From NCBI GenBank assembly GCA_016707885.1, contig JADJGU010000002.1:310001-374000 (forward strand): 64,000 bases of DNA, given 5' to 3'. The notes beneath the pieces were generated by a model that worked only from the letters and a program-made list of their open reading frames with translations, was not told the DNA's origin and searched no databases. Both the position numbers and the translations under genes were made by a program. The DNA is from Sphingomonadales bacterium (GTDB taxonomy: Bacteria > Pseudomonadota > Alphaproteobacteria > Sphingomonadales > Sphingomonadaceae). Below are positions 52,656 through 61,522 of the stretch, piece after piece (within the stretch, counting starts at the first letter, position 1; each line of letters opens with the position of its first letter).

Positions 52656-53894
52656 TTAACCGACACGTCCAAAATGGACTAGTCCATGTTTCTTTTTGCC
52701 GACAGAAACACGAATCTCGCTCTTACCATTTGAAACAAGAGCATTTTCGTCAGAAACGGGTTCGCCGTCGATTTTCGCACCTCCACCCGCGATTAGTCGG
52801 CGGGCTTCTTTTTTTGATGGAGCCAAGCCTAGCTGAACCATGGCGTCGACCAAAAGAATCGACGAATCACTGAGTGTCAGTGTCGGCAGTGCCTCTCCAC
52901 CGCTCCCTTCTTCAAAGGTTTTTTTGGCGGTTTCGGCTGCTTGCTCGGCTGCGGCGTCACCATGTGCCATTGCTGTTGTCGCGTCGGCCAGAATCTTTTT
53001 GGCCTCATTGATTTCGGCGCCCTGCAACGCTTCGAGCCTCGCAATGTCGTCAAGATCGAGATCTGTGAAAAGACGCAAAAAGCGACCGACATCTGCATCC
53101 TGGCTGTTCCGCCAGAACTGCCAATAGTCGTAGGGCGAGAGCTGATCACTATTCAGCCAGACCGCACCTTTCGCCGTCTTGCCCATCTTTGCGCCGTCTG
53201 CGGTCGCCAGCAGCGGCGTAGTCAGGCCATAGACCTCTAGCGCGTCCATACGACGCGACAATTCGATGCCATTGACGATATTGCCCCATTGGTCCGAACC
53301 GCCCATTTGAAGTCGCACGCCCATTTCCTGCGCCAGATGCCGGAAGTCATAGCCCTGCAGGATCATGTAGTTGAATTCGAGGAAAGTCATCGGCTGTTCG
53401 CGATCGAGCCGCAGCTTCACCGAATCGAAGGATAACATCCGGTTGATGGTGAAATGCGTGCCGACTTTCTGAAGCATTTCGATATAGCCGAGCTTACCCA
53501 GCCAATCATGGTTGTTGACCATGACTGCATCAGTAGGCCCATCACCAAATTTGAGGAAACGGTCGAAGATCGTTTTGATTGAGGCGATATTGGCTTCGAT
53601 AGCCTCATCACTCAACATTTTGCGGCTTTCGTCGCGCCCCGTCGGGTCGCCGATCCGCGTAGTGCCACCGCCCATCAAGACAATCGGCTTGTGACCCGTC
53701 TGCTGCAGGCGACGCAGCATCATGATTTGCACGAGCGATCCGACATGCAGCGAAGGCGCTGTGGCATCGAAACCGATATAGGCCGGCACGATCTGCTTTG
53801 CGGCAAGCGCGTCCAGCCCGTCTGCATCGGTTAGCTGGTGGATATAGCCGCGACTATCGAGTAGGCGCAGGAGATCGGATTTATAATGGCTCAT
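52656..53894 (-). CDS. tyrS: Tyrosyl-tRNA synthetase
   Basis: 412 aa from the ATG at 53894 (MSHYKSDLL). Class I motifs: HVGSL at H50 as the HIGH element and KMGKT as the KMSKS element. GFDATAPSLH, QGYDFRHL and MGGSDQWGNI form the tyrosine site. A C-terminal S4 RNA-binding domain is present (LGLAPSKKEARRLIAGGGAKIDGE). The 53-codon in-frame upstream extension lacks homology and is ignored. Confidence 0.96.
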   Translation of the reverse strand: MSHYKSDLLRLLDSRGYIHQLTDADGLDALAAKQIVPAYIGFDATAPSLHVGSLVQIMMLRRLQQTGHKPIVLMGGGTTRIGDPTGRDESRKMLSDEAIEANIASIKTIFDRFLKFGDGPTDAVMVNNHDWLGKLGYIEMLQKVGTHFTINRMLSFDSVKLRLDREQPMTFLEFNYMILQGYDFRHLAQEMGVRLQMGGSDQWGNIVNGIELSRRMDALEVYGLTTPLLATADGAKMGKTAKGAVWLNSDQLSPYDYWQFWRNSQDADVGRFLRLFTDLDLDDIARLEALQGAEINEAKKILADATTAMAHGDAAAEQAAETAKKTFEEGSGGEALPTLTLSDSSILLVDAMVQLGLAPSKKEARRLIAGGGAKIDGEPVSDENALVSNGKSEIRVSVGKKKHGLVHFGRVG

Positions 53895-53957
53895 GTCGGT
53901 CTCTGGATGGATTTCGGGGCCGCCTAGCATGGAGTTTCGCGCTTGGCCAAGCATTCT

Positions 53958-54491
53958 ATGAAATGTCACCCAGACACGCCGACTAAATTGGTCGATGACT
54001 TTACGGTCGAAAGCGAGCGGCAGGGACCTGGGCACATCTGGATTCGGTATCATGTCGAAGCGCCAGTAGATGATTTGGAGTTGGGACTACCCGGCGAACC
54101 CGATCGCCAAGACGAGCTTTGGAGAACCACTTGCTTTGAAGCATTTGTGAGGGAAGCGGGCTGTGACTCATATCTGGAATTCAACTTCGCCCCGTCCAGC
54201 GCATGGGCGGCTTATAGCTTTGCCGGATATCGTGAAGGAATGAACCTGTTGCCGATGGCTTCGGTTCCTGAGCTTGGCAACGATGCCAGCGACAACCATT
54301 TCGCCCTCGAGGCTATATTCGAGCTTCCGTCGCATCTGCGTGATAGCGCGTTGGAGGTGGCCATTACTGCCGTGATAGAGGAGCTTGACGGCAGCAAATC
54401 CTATTGGTCGCTCGCACATCCCTCAGGAGCACCCGATTTTCACCATCCGGATTGCTTTACGTTGCATCTTCCGGCACGAGCCGAGCCATGA
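53958..54491 (+). CDS. DOMON-like domain protein
   Basis: 177 aa from the ATG at 53958; a TTG at 53943 is an alternative. Beta-rich, with DDLELGLPGEPDRQDELWRTTCFEAFV then YLEFNFAPSSAWAAYSF, which I associate with the DOMON-like family (carbohydrate- or haem-binding beta sandwich). No signal peptide. It overlaps the NamZ-like gene as ATGA (54488-54491), so the two are coupled and probably share a role. Function unknown. Confidence 0.65.
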   Translation: MKCHPDTPTKLVDDFTVESERQGPGHIWIRYHVEAPVDDLELGLPGEPDRQDELWRTTCFEAFVREAGCDSYLEFNFAPSSAWAAYSFAGYREGMNLLPMASVPELGNDASDNHFALEAIFELPSHLRDSALEVAITAVIEELDGSKSYWSLAHPSGAPDFHHPDCFTLHLPARAEP

Positions 54492-55699
54492 TCAAATTCG
54501 GTATCGATCGCCTGCTTTCCGAACCCGAACTGCGCCGCAAACTGGCGGGGAAAAGGGTTGCGCTTGTCGCCCATCCTGCTTCGGTCGCTGCGGGGCTGCA
54601 GCATTCGCTGGATGCGTTGATCTCTACCGGCGATTTGAACATTTCCGCCGCTTTCGGCCCGCAGCATGGGCTGAAGGGGGACAAACAGGACAATATGGTA
54701 GAGTCACCAGATTTTACCGATCCAATCTACAATATTCCGGTTTTCAGCCTTTATGGCGAAGTTCGCCGTCCAACAGGACAGATGATGTCGACGTTTGATG
54801 TTGTGCTGGTTGACCTTCAGGATCTGGGGTGCCGGATCTACACCTTCATCACAACCTTGCTCTACATCCTCGAAGAGGCGGCGAAGCACAAAAAGGCTGT
54901 CTGGGTGCTTGATCGCCCCAATCCCGCCGGACGACCGATTGAAGGCCTGACGCTGCAGGCAGGATGGGAGAGCTTCGTCGGCGCAGGTCCGATTCCGATG
55001 CGCCACGGCCTGACGTTGGGAGAGCTCGGCCACTGGTTCGTCGATCATTTCAAACTCGACGTCGAATATCGCGTTGTCGAGATGCACGGCTATCGCCCTG
55101 ACGAAGGCCCCGGCTTTGGCTGGCCGTCGGAAGAGCGTGTCTGGATCAATCCCAGCCCGAATGCTGCCAATCTCAACATGGCGCGTGCTTATGCAGGCAC
55201 AGTGATGCTCGAAGGCGCAACGCTCAGCGAGGGCAGGGGGACGACGCGCCCGCTAGAGCTGTTCGGCGCTCCCGACATTGATGCGCGCTTGGTAATGGCT
55301 GAAATGGAGCGCCTCGCGCCCAAATGGCTGCGCGGATGCAAGATGCGCGAAATCTGGTTTGAACCAACCTTTCATAAGCATGTCGGCAAGATGTGCCACG
55401 GTGTGCATATCCATGCCGAGGGTGGTTTTTACAGCCATCAGGATTTCCAGCCCTGGCGGTTGCAAGCCTTGGCATTCAAGGCCATTTGCCGACTTTATCC
55501 CGACTATCAGCTATGGCGCGGTACCGACTTCAAATATGAATATACCGATGATGTTCTTGCAATTGACGTGATCAACGGTGGACCGTTGCTGCGCGAATGG
55601 GTTGACGATGCCGCAGCTATGCCGTCGGACCTTGACCTTGCCGCAAAGGCAGACGAAGACAGTTGGGGAGAGGAGAGGCAACGCTATCTCCTATATTGA
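54488..55699 (+). CDS. DUF1343 / NamZ-like exo-N-acetylmuramidase
   Basis: 403 aa from the ATG at 54488. The family core is LVDLQDLGCRIYTFITT (about residues 110-126) followed by VLDRPNPAGRPIEG. Other signatures are RHGLTLGELGHWF, GLTLQAGWESFVG, PSPNAANLNMARAY and EGRGTTRPLELFGAP. The best-known relative, NamZ, releases MurNAc from peptidoglycan ends. Unlike secreted NamZ this protein has no signal peptide, so it would act in the cytoplasm. It lies between a DOMON-like protein and an MFS carrier; amgK-murU, which would use MurNAc, lie 24 kb away. Confidence 0.8.
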   Translation: MIKFGIDRLLSEPELRRKLAGKRVALVAHPASVAAGLQHSLDALISTGDLNISAAFGPQHGLKGDKQDNMVESPDFTDPIYNIPVFSLYGEVRRPTGQMMSTFDVVLVDLQDLGCRIYTFITTLLYILEEAAKHKKAVWVLDRPNPAGRPIEGLTLQAGWESFVGAGPIPMRHGLTLGELGHWFVDHFKLDVEYRVVEMHGYRPDEGPGFGWPSEERVWINPSPNAANLNMARAYAGTVMLEGATLSEGRGTTRPLELFGAPDIDARLVMAEMERLAPKWLRGCKMREIWFEPTFHKHVGKMCHGVHIHAEGGFYSHQDFQPWRLQALAFKAICRLYPDYQLWRGTDFKYEYTDDVLAIDVINGGPLLREWVDDAAAMPSDLDLAAKADEDSWGEERQRYLLY

Positions 55700-55710
55700 G
55701 GAGAGAGACG

Positions 55711-57003
55711 TTGACGACAGAGCCCGCAAAGGCTGAATCACAGAAATCGCCCAATTCGTTGCGTTTGACGCTTTGGGTTTTGCTCATCGTCTACATTTTC
55801 AATTTTCTTGATCGCCAGATCGTCAATATATTGGCTGAACCGATCAGCCGCGATCTGGGCCTCAGCGATACGCAAATCGGGCTGATGACAGGCATTGCCT
55901 TTGCCGCTTTCTACACATTTCTGGGAATTCCGATTGCACGCTATGCAGACCGGCCGAAAACCAACCGCGTCGGGCTGATATCGGTTTCGCTGATCATCTG
56001 GTCGGGGATGACTGCACTATGTGGTGTGGCGCAGAACTTTGTTCAGCTTCTGTTGGCACGCATCGGTGTCGGTGTGGGCGAGGCTGGATGCACGCCTGCT
56101 GCCCATTCGCTGATTGCAGACCTGGCACCGCCGGAGAAGCGGGCCTCGGCGATTTCCTTTTACTCACTGGGCATTCCGATCGGCTCGCTGCTCGGCATGG
56201 TGATTGGCGGGCTGGTTGCCGATGCATATGGCTGGCGCGCAGCTTTCCTCATCGCGGGTCTTCCGGGACTAGCGCTGGCGGCATTGGTTTTTCTGGTTCT
56301 GCGGGATCCGCGGATGGCCGCGAATATCCAGACTGCCGAACCAAAGCCTGCGATTTCGACGGCGGAAGCCTTCAAGGAAATCCTCGCCTCGCGCGCGTTC
56401 ATCATGCTCGCAATCGGCGGGGCGATGGCTGCGTTTCTGAGCTATGGCAAAGCGACTTGGACCACGATTTTCTTTCAGCGCACGCATGAACTTTCGCCGG
56501 GTGAGGTCGGTTTCTGGTTTGGAATCGGCGGCGGTATTGCGGGGATCATCGGAACCTTCGCAGGTGGCTGGTTTGCTGACAAATATGGCAAGGTGAACCG
56601 CCGCCATGTGCTGACTGCCCCTGCTATTGGTATGTTGTGCGCTATTCCAATCGCAATCAGCGCCTATTGGGTCCAGGAATGGTGGTACGCGCTTATCCTG
56701 ATCTTGACACCGACTTTTCTGAATTCGATGTATGTTGGACCAGCTTATAGCTGCGCGCAGGGGCTGGTTCCTATCCGCGCGCGCGCGATGGCATCGGCAG
56801 TATTGTTGTTTGCACAAAATTTGATCGGGCTTGGATTGGGGCCGCTATTCTTCGGCATGCTCTCAGATGGCATCAAGCCAATAGCAGGAGACGAAAGCGT
56901 TCGCTGGGTGCTCTACGGGGCGGCGCTGTTAGGCGTCATCCCCTCCTTCTTCTTCTGGAGAGCGAGCCTGCATCTCAACAAGGAGCTGGACCAGAAGAGC
57001 TGA
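55711..57003 (+). CDS. MFS transporter (spinster-like), possibly for muropeptides
   Basis: 430 aa from the TTG at 55711, chosen because GAGGAG overlapping the preceding stop is well placed. About 12 helices. Segments FNFLDRQIVNILAEPISRDLGLSDTQIGLMTG and ARIGVGVGEAGCTPAAHSLIADL are typical of the spinster-like/ACS-type MFS group. ADRPKTNRV is the motif A loop. Substrate unknown; position in the NamZ-like operon suggests muropeptide or amino-sugar uptake, an inference only. Converges with the VWA gene. Confidence 0.85.
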   Translation: MTTEPAKAESQKSPNSLRLTLWVLLIVYIFNFLDRQIVNILAEPISRDLGLSDTQIGLMTGIAFAAFYTFLGIPIARYADRPKTNRVGLISVSLIIWSGMTALCGVAQNFVQLLLARIGVGVGEAGCTPAAHSLIADLAPPEKRASAISFYSLGIPIGSLLGMVIGGLVADAYGWRAAFLIAGLPGLALAALVFLVLRDPRMAANIQTAEPKPAISTAEAFKEILASRAFIMLAIGGAMAAFLSYGKATWTTIFFQRTHELSPGEVGFWFGIGGGIAGIIGTFAGGWFADKYGKVNRRHVLTAPAIGMLCAIPIAISAYWVQEWWYALILILTPTFLNSMYVGPAYSCAQGLVPIRARAMASAVLLFAQNLIGLGLGPLFFGMLSDGIKPIAGDESVRWVLYGAALLGVIPSFFFWRASLHLNKELDQKS

Positions 57004-57010
57004 GCTTTAT

Positions 57011-58195
57011 TCAGCCGTTTTTGCGCACCAGCTCTCGCATGGCATCGTCGAGCCCCTCAAGGGTCAATGGGTACATGCGGTCTTTCACCAGTTCCTTGAT
57101 GATCTTGGTCGACTGCGAATAGTTCCAGTGCGCCTCGGGTGTCGGGTTCAGCCAGACTGTCGCCGGATAGGTATTGACCATGCGCTGCAGCCAGACGGCA
57201 CCTGCTTCCTCGTTGAAATGCTCAACCGACCCACCGGGATGCGAGATTTCATAAGGGCTCATCGCTGCATCGCCGACGAAGATCAGCTTATAATCATGCG
57301 GGAATTTGTGCAGCACTTCCCACAATGGCGTGCGCTCTGCAAAGCGACGACGGTTGTCTTTCCAGACGCCTTCGTAAACGCAGTTATGGAAATAGAAGAA
57401 TTCCAGATTCTTGAATTCTGCAGTCGCGGCACTGAATAGTTCCTCGCACAGCTTGATGAATGGATCCATCGACCCGCCGACGTCGAGGAACAACAATACC
57501 TTGATCGCATTGCGCCGTTCCGGACGCATCTGGATATCAAGCCAGCCCTGTCGTGCTGTTCCCTTGATCGTGCCGTCGAGGTCCAGCTCGTCGGGTGAGC
57601 CTTCACGCGCAAAACGGCGGAGGCGGCGCATAGCAATTTTGATGTTGCGCGTACCCAGTTCCTTGGTGTTATCCAGATTCTGGAATTCCCGTTTTTCCCA
57701 GACCTTCAGCGCCCGTTTGTGTTTTGATTCGCCGCCAATGCGGACACCTTCGGGGTTGTAGCCGTTATTGCCATAAGGGGATGTGCCGCCGGTGCCGACC
57801 CACTTGTTTCCGCCCTCATGCCGTTTTTGTTGTTCTTCGAGGCGCTTCTTCAGCGTCTCCATAATTTCGTCCCAAGTGCCGAGCGATTTCATCGCTTCCA
57901 TTTCTTCAGGCGTCAGAAATTTCTCGGCTACGGCTTTCAGCCAATCTTCAGGAATATCGACCGGATTGGTGCCATAGTCGGTGAGGAGGCCCTTAAAGAC
58001 CTTGTTGAACACCTGATCGAATCGGTCGAGCAGCGCTTCATCTTTCACCAGAACGGCGCGTGCGAGATAGTAAAATTCCTCCGGCGATTGCTCAATCACG
58101 TCAGCATCCAGCGCTTCAAGCAGGGCCAAATGCTCTTTGAGTGAAGCCGGTATGCCAGCCAATCTCAATTCATCGAGGAAATTGAAGAACATCAC
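57011..58195 (-). CDS. CoxE-like VWA-domain protein
   Basis: 394 aa. N-terminal helical part (about 1-190) with KWVGTGGTSPYGNNGYNPEGVRIGG linker, then a VWA domain with the metal-binding (MIDAS) loop LLFLDVGGSMDPF (near residue 235) and FVGDAAMSPYEI later. CoxE/YeiK-type partner of MoxR AAA+ ATPases that insert metals or remodel complexes. The MoxR gene is 2.4 kb away on the same strand, separated by a chemoreceptor and a DUF817 gene. Confidence 0.85.
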   Translation of the reverse strand: MMFFNFLDELRLAGIPASLKEHLALLEALDADVIEQSPEEFYYLARAVLVKDEALLDRFDQVFNKVFKGLLTDYGTNPVDIPEDWLKAVAEKFLTPEEMEAMKSLGTWDEIMETLKKRLEEQQKRHEGGNKWVGTGGTSPYGNNGYNPEGVRIGGESKHKRALKVWEKREFQNLDNTKELGTRNIKIAMRRLRRFAREGSPDELDLDGTIKGTARQGWLDIQMRPERRNAIKVLLFLDVGGSMDPFIKLCEELFSAATAEFKNLEFFYFHNCVYEGVWKDNRRRFAERTPLWEVLHKFPHDYKLIFVGDAAMSPYEISHPGGSVEHFNEEAGAVWLQRMVNTYPATVWLNPTPEAHWNYSQSTKIIKELVKDRMYPLTLEGLDDAMRELVRKNG

Positions 58196-58321
58196 TCTGC
58201 CTCATCGTTGGCGCGGGCTTAATTGCGCAATTAACTGCTCTTTCCATGAAGCGCTGGATTGCGGTCGTCAACTCCATTGCGAATGGCCAATTTAACCCGA
58301 CGCTAACCATTCAAATTTACC

Positions 58322-59749
58322 ATGAATGACGCAACATATTTTGGGTCGAATAACCAAATGGAAAATATAGCTTTTCAGGCCAATGACTGGATTGATGATA
58401 CCGCAAAGATTTGCGGAGAGGTTGCCGTAGACTGTTCCGACACTGCTGGAACGCTCGAGCAAGCGCTGAAGTCTGCCGAACAATTGCGCCGCGAGCATAG
58501 CGAATGGGAATCAATTACCGATCGCTTAACCTCAGAAATTGAAAATGTGGCCCATGCCACAGTTGAAGCACGCGAACTTTCAGATGCGGCGCGTGAAAAG
58601 CTGGAAGCAGGAAATGCGACCATTTCCAGCTCTATGGCAGGCTTTGCTGATTTGCTCGATCTAATTAACCGGCTTGGCACGCATATCACCGGCTTTGCTG
58701 CCGCGATGGAGCAGGTGAAAAGGGCATCACAGGCGATCGACAATATCGCCCGTACGACCAACATGCTGGCTTTAAACGCCGCCATTGAGGCGCAAAAGGC
58801 GGGCGATGCCGGCCGCACTTTTGCGGTCGTCGCAGCTGAAGTCAAAAAGCTTGCGCAGGATTCGCGCAGTGCCGCTGTGGAAATTACCGAAACCGTGAAC
58901 TCGCTCGCTTCTGAGGCAGAAAAGCTCGCTGGTGAAATCGGATCAGGCATTGAACGTAGCGGCGACGCGCAGGCGCAGTTTTCTAACATGGAAACGCTAT
59001 TGGGCGGCCTTGGCGATATCGTAGGGCAGGTGGACGAGCGTACGTCAGAAATTGCTAGCAACACGACCGCAATTAGCCAGGGCCTCTCCGAATCCCGTAC
59101 AGTGCGTTCGGCTGTATCCGACGCCAATGATCGCATGCATAAGCAACTATCGACTGCTTTCAACGATGTGAACGAACTCGAATTGCGCGCCAACCGCATG
59201 TTCGACCAGCTTGTTCATAGCGGCATGTCACGGACAGACAGCGTATTTGTCGACCTAGCGCTGACCGAAGCAACCAACATAATTGCTCTGACCGAGCGTG
59301 CATTGAAAGACGGCAGCCTGACGCTTGATGCGCTTTTTGATACAAACCTCGTTCCAATCGAGGGTAGCAACCCGCCCCGTTTCCGTTCGAGGTTGACGCC
59401 TTGGGCTGATGCCAATTGGCGGCCGGAAATTGATCGCATAAAGAACAGCAACGACGCGATACTCTCGACCTGCTGCACCTCTAGCAAGGGTTTTCTTGTT
59501 ACCCATCTCAGCGAATATTCGCGCGTGCCGACTGGAAATTTGGCGCACGACACCAAATATTGCCGCAATGGGCGCCTATTGTTTGAGGGGATTGACGTCA
59601 TCGCCAAGGCGAGCGAACAAGATTATATGATGGCCGTTTATCGCCATGAAGGCGACGGAACCAACTACAATATCGTGCGCAATGTCTATGTGCCGCTACG
59701 TTTTGAGGGGCGGCGCTGGGGTGATCTGGAGATCGCCTATATCCTTTGA
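58322..59749 (+). CDS. Soluble methyl-accepting chemotaxis-type protein with C-terminal sensory domain
   Basis: 475 aa, no membrane helix. A long coiled-coil region (about 20-300) contains the conserved signalling tip NIARTTNMLALNAAIEAQKAGDAGRTFAVVAAEVKKLAQDS in compact form. The C-terminal ~170 residues have GFLVTHLSEYS, DTKYCRNGRLLFEG, MAVYRHEGDGTNYNIVRNVYVP and RRWGDLEIAY, a C-terminal cache-like module known from other alphaproteobacterial MCPs (recognised by pattern). Sensor and signalling domains are therefore in reverse order. No che genes are near. Overlaps the DUF817 gene convergently by 13 bp. Confidence 0.8.
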   Translation: MNDATYFGSNNQMENIAFQANDWIDDTAKICGEVAVDCSDTAGTLEQALKSAEQLRREHSEWESITDRLTSEIENVAHATVEARELSDAAREKLEAGNATISSSMAGFADLLDLINRLGTHITGFAAAMEQVKRASQAIDNIARTTNMLALNAAIEAQKAGDAGRTFAVVAAEVKKLAQDSRSAAVEITETVNSLASEAEKLAGEIGSGIERSGDAQAQFSNMETLLGGLGDIVGQVDERTSEIASNTTAISQGLSESRTVRSAVSDANDRMHKQLSTAFNDVNELELRANRMFDQLVHSGMSRTDSVFVDLALTEATNIIALTERALKDGSLTLDALFDTNLVPIEGSNPPRFRSRLTPWADANWRPEIDRIKNSNDAILSTCCTSSKGFLVTHLSEYSRVPTGNLAHDTKYCRNGRLLFEGIDVIAKASEQDYMMAVYRHEGDGTNYNIVRNVYVPLRFEGRRWGDLEIAYIL

Positions 59750-60627
59750 TTCCCGGGCGGCTGCGGACGGTGAACAGCGGCTACGAGTATGAAGGAAATA
59801 TACATGAGCAGCATCCATGCACCCAGTTTGGACGGCGATACCATGTGCCATCCCGCCTGCTGCGTGGGATAGCTCCACGCCCGGGCAAAGGTTCCGATAT
59901 TTTCGGCAAACCAGATGAATGTCGCGACCAGAAAGAGTCCGACAATCAGCGGCATCCACCGATACTCGCGCCACACCCGGAACCAAACACGCGTCTGCCA
60001 GAACAATAAGCCCATGGCAGCGAACAGCACTAGGCGGATATCTGGCAACCAATGATGCGCGAAGAAGTTTATGTAGATCGCGATACCCAGAACATAGCTG
60101 TGGATTGGCTTTGGGTAGGTCGTTAATCGGAAATCGAATATGCGCCAAACGCGGGCGATATAACTACCGACAGCTGCGTACATGAAGCCTGAGAACAACG
60201 GAACACCGCCGATTCGCAGCACTGACTCTTCCGGATAAACCCATGAGCCGTGCGCAGTTTTGAACAGCTCCATCACCGTTCCAACGACATGGAATATCAG
60301 AATGACCTTTGCTTCTTCCCAGGTTTCCAATCGGAACAGCAGCATGGCGACTTGAATTGCCATGGCTGCGAGCGTCAGGAAATCATATCGCGCAAACGCA
60401 GCTTCATCCGGATACAGAAAATGCGTGGCAAGCAGCAACGCCAGCATAAGCCCCCCGAACAGGCAGGCCCATCCTTGCTTGAAGCCGAACAGCAGAAACT
60501 CATACACCCAAGCCGACCAGCCCGGCGCAGGTGTATATGCCTCAAGCTTAGCCCTGACCCGTGCGAAACGGGTCGCGTGCAAAGGAGCTATGGGATCAGT
60601 TCCCTTGGCGACGTGCCATGAATGCAA
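59737..60627 (-). CDS. DUF817 multi-spanning membrane protein
   Basis: 296 aa with about eight membrane helices. Recognisable family stretches are FLLFGFKQGWACLFGG, LETWEEAKVILIFHVVGTVMELFKT, GSWVYPEES, and GVPLFSGFMYAAVGSY. Function unknown in all members. The start at 60627 overlaps the end of the MoxR gene by 32 bp; a GTG at 60612 would shorten the overlap. Operon partner of moxR on this strand. Confidence 0.85.
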   Translation of the reverse strand: MHSWHVAKGTDPIAPLHATRFARVRAKLEAYTPAPGWSAWVYEFLLFGFKQGWACLFGGLMLALLLATHFLYPDEAAFARYDFLTLAAMAIQVAMLLFRLETWEEAKVILIFHVVGTVMELFKTAHGSWVYPEESVLRIGGVPLFSGFMYAAVGSYIARVWRIFDFRLTTYPKPIHSYVLGIAIYINFFAHHWLPDIRLVLFAAMGLLFWQTRVWFRVWREYRWMPLIVGLFLVATFIWFAENIGTFARAWSYPTQQAGWHMVSPSKLGAWMLLMYISFILVAAVHRPQPPGNQRI

Positions 60628-61441
60628 GCCGCTCGAACAGCATCACGTCCTGTTCGTTTTTGAGCAGGGCTCCATGCAACGGAGGGATCGCCTTGGTCGG
60701 ATCCCGGTTTTGCAGCACGTCGAGCGGCATGTCTTCATGCAACAGCAGTTTCAACCAATCGAGCAGCTCGCTGGTCGACGGCTTTTTCTTGAGGCCCGGT
60801 ACCTCACGGATATCATAGAAAATATCCATGGCTTTAGAGACCAGCATTTTCTGGATACCTGGGAAATGGACATCGATGATCGCCTGCATGGTCTCGCGAT
60901 CAGGAAATTTGATATAATGAAAGAAGCAGCGACGCAGAAACGCGTCGGGTAGTTCCTTTTCATTGTTTGACGTGATGACAACGATAGGGCGCTCAATTGC
61001 CTTGATGGTTTCGTGCGTTTCGTAAACGTAGAACTCCATCCGATCGAGTTCCTGAAGCAAGTCGTTGGGGAACTCGATATCAGCCTTGTCGATTTCGTCG
61101 ATCAGCAGGACAGGAAGCTTTTCCGAAGTGAACGCTTCCCACAATTTGCCGCGCTTGATGTAGTTGCGGATGTCGTGAACACGCTCGTCACCCAACTGAC
61201 TGTCGCGCAGACGGGCAACCGCATCATATTCATATAGGCCCTGATGCGCCTTGGTGGTGGATTTGATGTTCCATTCGATCAAAGGAGCATCCATGGCTTT
61301 GGCAATTTCCTGCGCCAAAACGGTTTTACCGGTGCCTGGCTCGCCTTTGACAAGCAGCGGGCGGCGTAGCTTGACCGCGGCATTGACAGCCACTTTCAGA
61401 TCGTCGGTAGCAACATAATTTTGGGTGCCGTCAAAGCGCAT
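60596..61441 (-). CDS. moxR: MoxR-family AAA+ ATPase
   Basis: 281 aa. Walker A GEPGTGKTVLAQEIAK, Walker B LLIDEIDKADIEFPNDLLQELDR, sensor 1 VVITSNNEKELPDAF, and sensor 2-type RCFFHYIKFPD. MoxR ATPases act with VWA proteins as chaperones in assembling metal enzymes or complexes. The VWA partner at 57.0-58.2 kb is presumably its client adaptor. It leads a minus-strand unit with the DUF817 gene. Confidence 0.93.
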   Translation of the reverse strand: MRFDGTQNYVATDDLKVAVNAAVKLRRPLLVKGEPGTGKTVLAQEIAKAMDAPLIEWNIKSTTKAHQGLYEYDAVARLRDSQLGDERVHDIRNYIKRGKLWEAFTSEKLPVLLIDEIDKADIEFPNDLLQELDRMEFYVYETHETIKAIERPIVVITSNNEKELPDAFLRRCFFHYIKFPDRETMQAIIDVHFPGIQKMLVSKAMDIFYDIREVPGLKKKPSTSELLDWLKLLLHEDMPLDVLQNRDPTKAIPPLHGALLKNEQDVMLFERLAFMARRQGN

Positions 61442-61522
61442 AGAAAATCCCCGGAAGTTAATCGTCTGATTAACTGTTAAGGAGCGTCGGCGCGCAACGC
61501 AATAACGGATTTTGCTAAATGG

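Noticed and set aside
52660..52675. GGTTAACC palindrome after tyrS as a terminator
   Set aside because: It has no loop and no T-run, so it cannot form a terminator hairpin.
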